In this document: in pieces, positions 5,470 to 6,273 of the stretch
Numbering within the stretch: the stretch's first letter is position 1
Layout: each line of letters begins with the position of its first letter
Origin: Dehalococcoidia bacterium
GTDB taxonomy: Bacteria; Chloroflexota; Dehalococcoidia; DSTF01; JALHUB01
Length of the DNA stretch: 6,273 nt
Reading direction: 5' to 3'
Assembly: GCA_022865685.1 (NCBI GenBank)
Contig: JALHUB010000317.1
Span: 1-6,273, forward strand
Translations under genes and position numbers: made by a program
Notes under the pieces: generated by a model
The model's database searches: none
Seen by the model: the letters and a program-made list of their open reading frames with translations, nothing else
What the model was told of the DNA's origin: nothing

Positions 5470-6273
5470 CTACTCCTCCCCCGCGACGAATCGCCGGTAA
5501 GCCACGACCTTCGCGAATGCGGTCGCCGCCTGCTGGAAACCCGCGAAGGCCGGAATGCCCCGTTGAACGTACTTCTGCCGCTCCTCGGCGACGAACGCCT
5601 CCATGTGCCCTGGATGCATTATCGCCAGAAGCGGCTTGTTCGACTTCTCCTTGTGTGACGCCAGCATATCGGGGAGCCAGTCGACCGCCGTCTGCTCGCC
5701 GGGCATCCGGCGCGACATCATTCGCGGCGACACCTCGACCGCGATCGCGTCGATATGCTCGTCCTCGTCGAGGATTCGCAGCATGCGCGCCAGGTTCTCG
5801 GGCACCGCGCCGAAGCCCAGCGTGCCGCCGGCGTCGAGCGGGTTGCGAAAGCTGCCGCCGATGACGTTGAAGAATCGGCTGAGCTCTTCGTAGGAGCGCT
5901 GCGTCAGCAGCGGCACCTCCAGACCGGCGCGCTCGAAGGCGTCGGTGATGACGACCGACTGGCCGCCGGTCAGCGCCACGAGCCCCATGCGACGCCCCGT
6001 GCCGGGCCCGGCGAACAGCAGCGCCTTCATCACGTCGACCGTCTCGTCGAGGCTGTCGGTGGGGATGACGCCGCACTGCTTCACCAGCGCCTGCCAGGTC
6101 GTCGTCGACGTCGCGAGGCCGCCCGTGTGCGAGAACATGGCGCGCCGGCCGCCCTCCGAGAGGCCTCCCTTCCATACTACCACCGGCTTCAGCTGCGCCG
6201 TGCCACGAACGACTTCGAAGAAGCGCCGTCCGTCCTGCACGCCCTCCAGGTACATGCCGATGACCTTCGTCTC
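5470..6273 (-). CDS. Acyl-CoA synthetase (NDP/ADP-forming), alpha-type C-terminal part (N-terminus beyond window)
   Basis: 267 residues are visible, already open at the window edge (begins ETKVIGMYLEGVQDGRRFFE), so the apparent ATG at 6255 is internal. The fragment matches the succinyl-CoA-ligase-like flavodoxin domains of ADP-forming acetyl-CoA synthetase alpha subunits. KPVVVWKGGLSEGGRRAMFSHTGGLA contains the phospho-histidine motif SHTG (visible residue H49), followed by LVALTGGQSVVITDAFERAGLEVP and a second flavodoxin-like half (GGSFRNPLDAGGT...). The N-terminal CoA-binding Rossmann domain should lie to the right of the window. The reaction is acyl-CoA + ADP + Pi to acid + ATP + CoA, or the reverse. 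The protein ends after the typical final helix (AFAKVVAYRRFVAGEE) with no ATP-grasp domain fused at the C-terminus, so the ATP-grasp partner must be N-terminal or encoded elsewhere. It lies upstream of the alcohol dehydrogenase on the same strand. Confidence 0.88.
   Translation of the reverse strand, partial: ETKVIGMYLEGVQDGRRFFEVVRGTAQLKPVVVWKGGLSEGGRRAMFSHTGGLATSTTTWQALVKQCGVIPTDSLDETVDVMKALLFAGPGTGRRMGLVALTGGQSVVITDAFERAGLEVPLLTQRSYEELSRFFNVIGGSFRNPLDAGGTLGFGAVPENLARMLRILDEDEHIDAIAVEVSPRMMSRRMPGEQTAVDWLPDMLASHKEKSNKPLLAIMHPGHMEAFVAEERQKYVQRGIPAFAGFQQAATAFAKVVAYRRFVAGEE

Overview
The window is GC-rich and tightly packed, with strong G/C preference at third codon positions and clear Shine-Dalgarno sites. 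It holds five protein-coding genes plus one short regulatory intergenic region. No RNA gene, mobile element, CRISPR array or phage gene is visible. Gene content (ECF sigma factor with a built-in zinc-binding anti-sigma-like domain, UlaG-like metallo-hydrolase, class III-like zinc alcohol dehydrogenase, ADP-forming-type acyl-CoA synthetase) suggests a free-living high-GC bacterium. Chloroflexota (Dehalococcoidia-like) is my best guess, with Actinomycetota as the alternative. This is inference from gene style, not from a marker sequence.

Layout: (1) 1-1059, minus strand, running off the left edge: a membrane-anchored sigma-70/ECF-type protein with a C-terminal zinc motif. (2) 1060-1199: a divergent promoter region with a perfect 17-bp palindrome placed between the -35 and -10 of the sigma gene. 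(3) 1200-1853, plus strand: an MBL-fold (UlaG-like) metal-dependent hydrolase. (4) 1850-5294, minus strand: a likely operon read in the order zinc alcohol dehydrogenase, 541-residue unknown protein, peptidyl-tRNA hydrolase (pth), with gaps of 30 and 7 nt. pth and the hydrolase gene converge, and their stop codons share one CTAG. (5) 5295-5469: an intergenic region with two inverted repeats, one a 9-bp stem right behind the next gene. (6) 5470-6273, minus strand, running off the right edge: the C-terminal part of an acyl-CoA synthetase (NDP/ADP-forming) alpha-type protein carrying its SHTG phospho-histidine motif.

Functionally the right half looks metabolic (alcohol/aldehyde oxidation next to acyl-CoA/acid interconversion) with a translation housekeeping gene at the operon end. 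The left half is regulatory: a one-piece sigma/anti-sigma-like protein whose promoter appears to be under a specific repressor, sharing its control region with the hydrolase. The most interesting items are the sigma/zinc-finger/membrane fusion, the operator palindrome, and the 541-residue unknown protein with Cys motifs directly coupled to pth.
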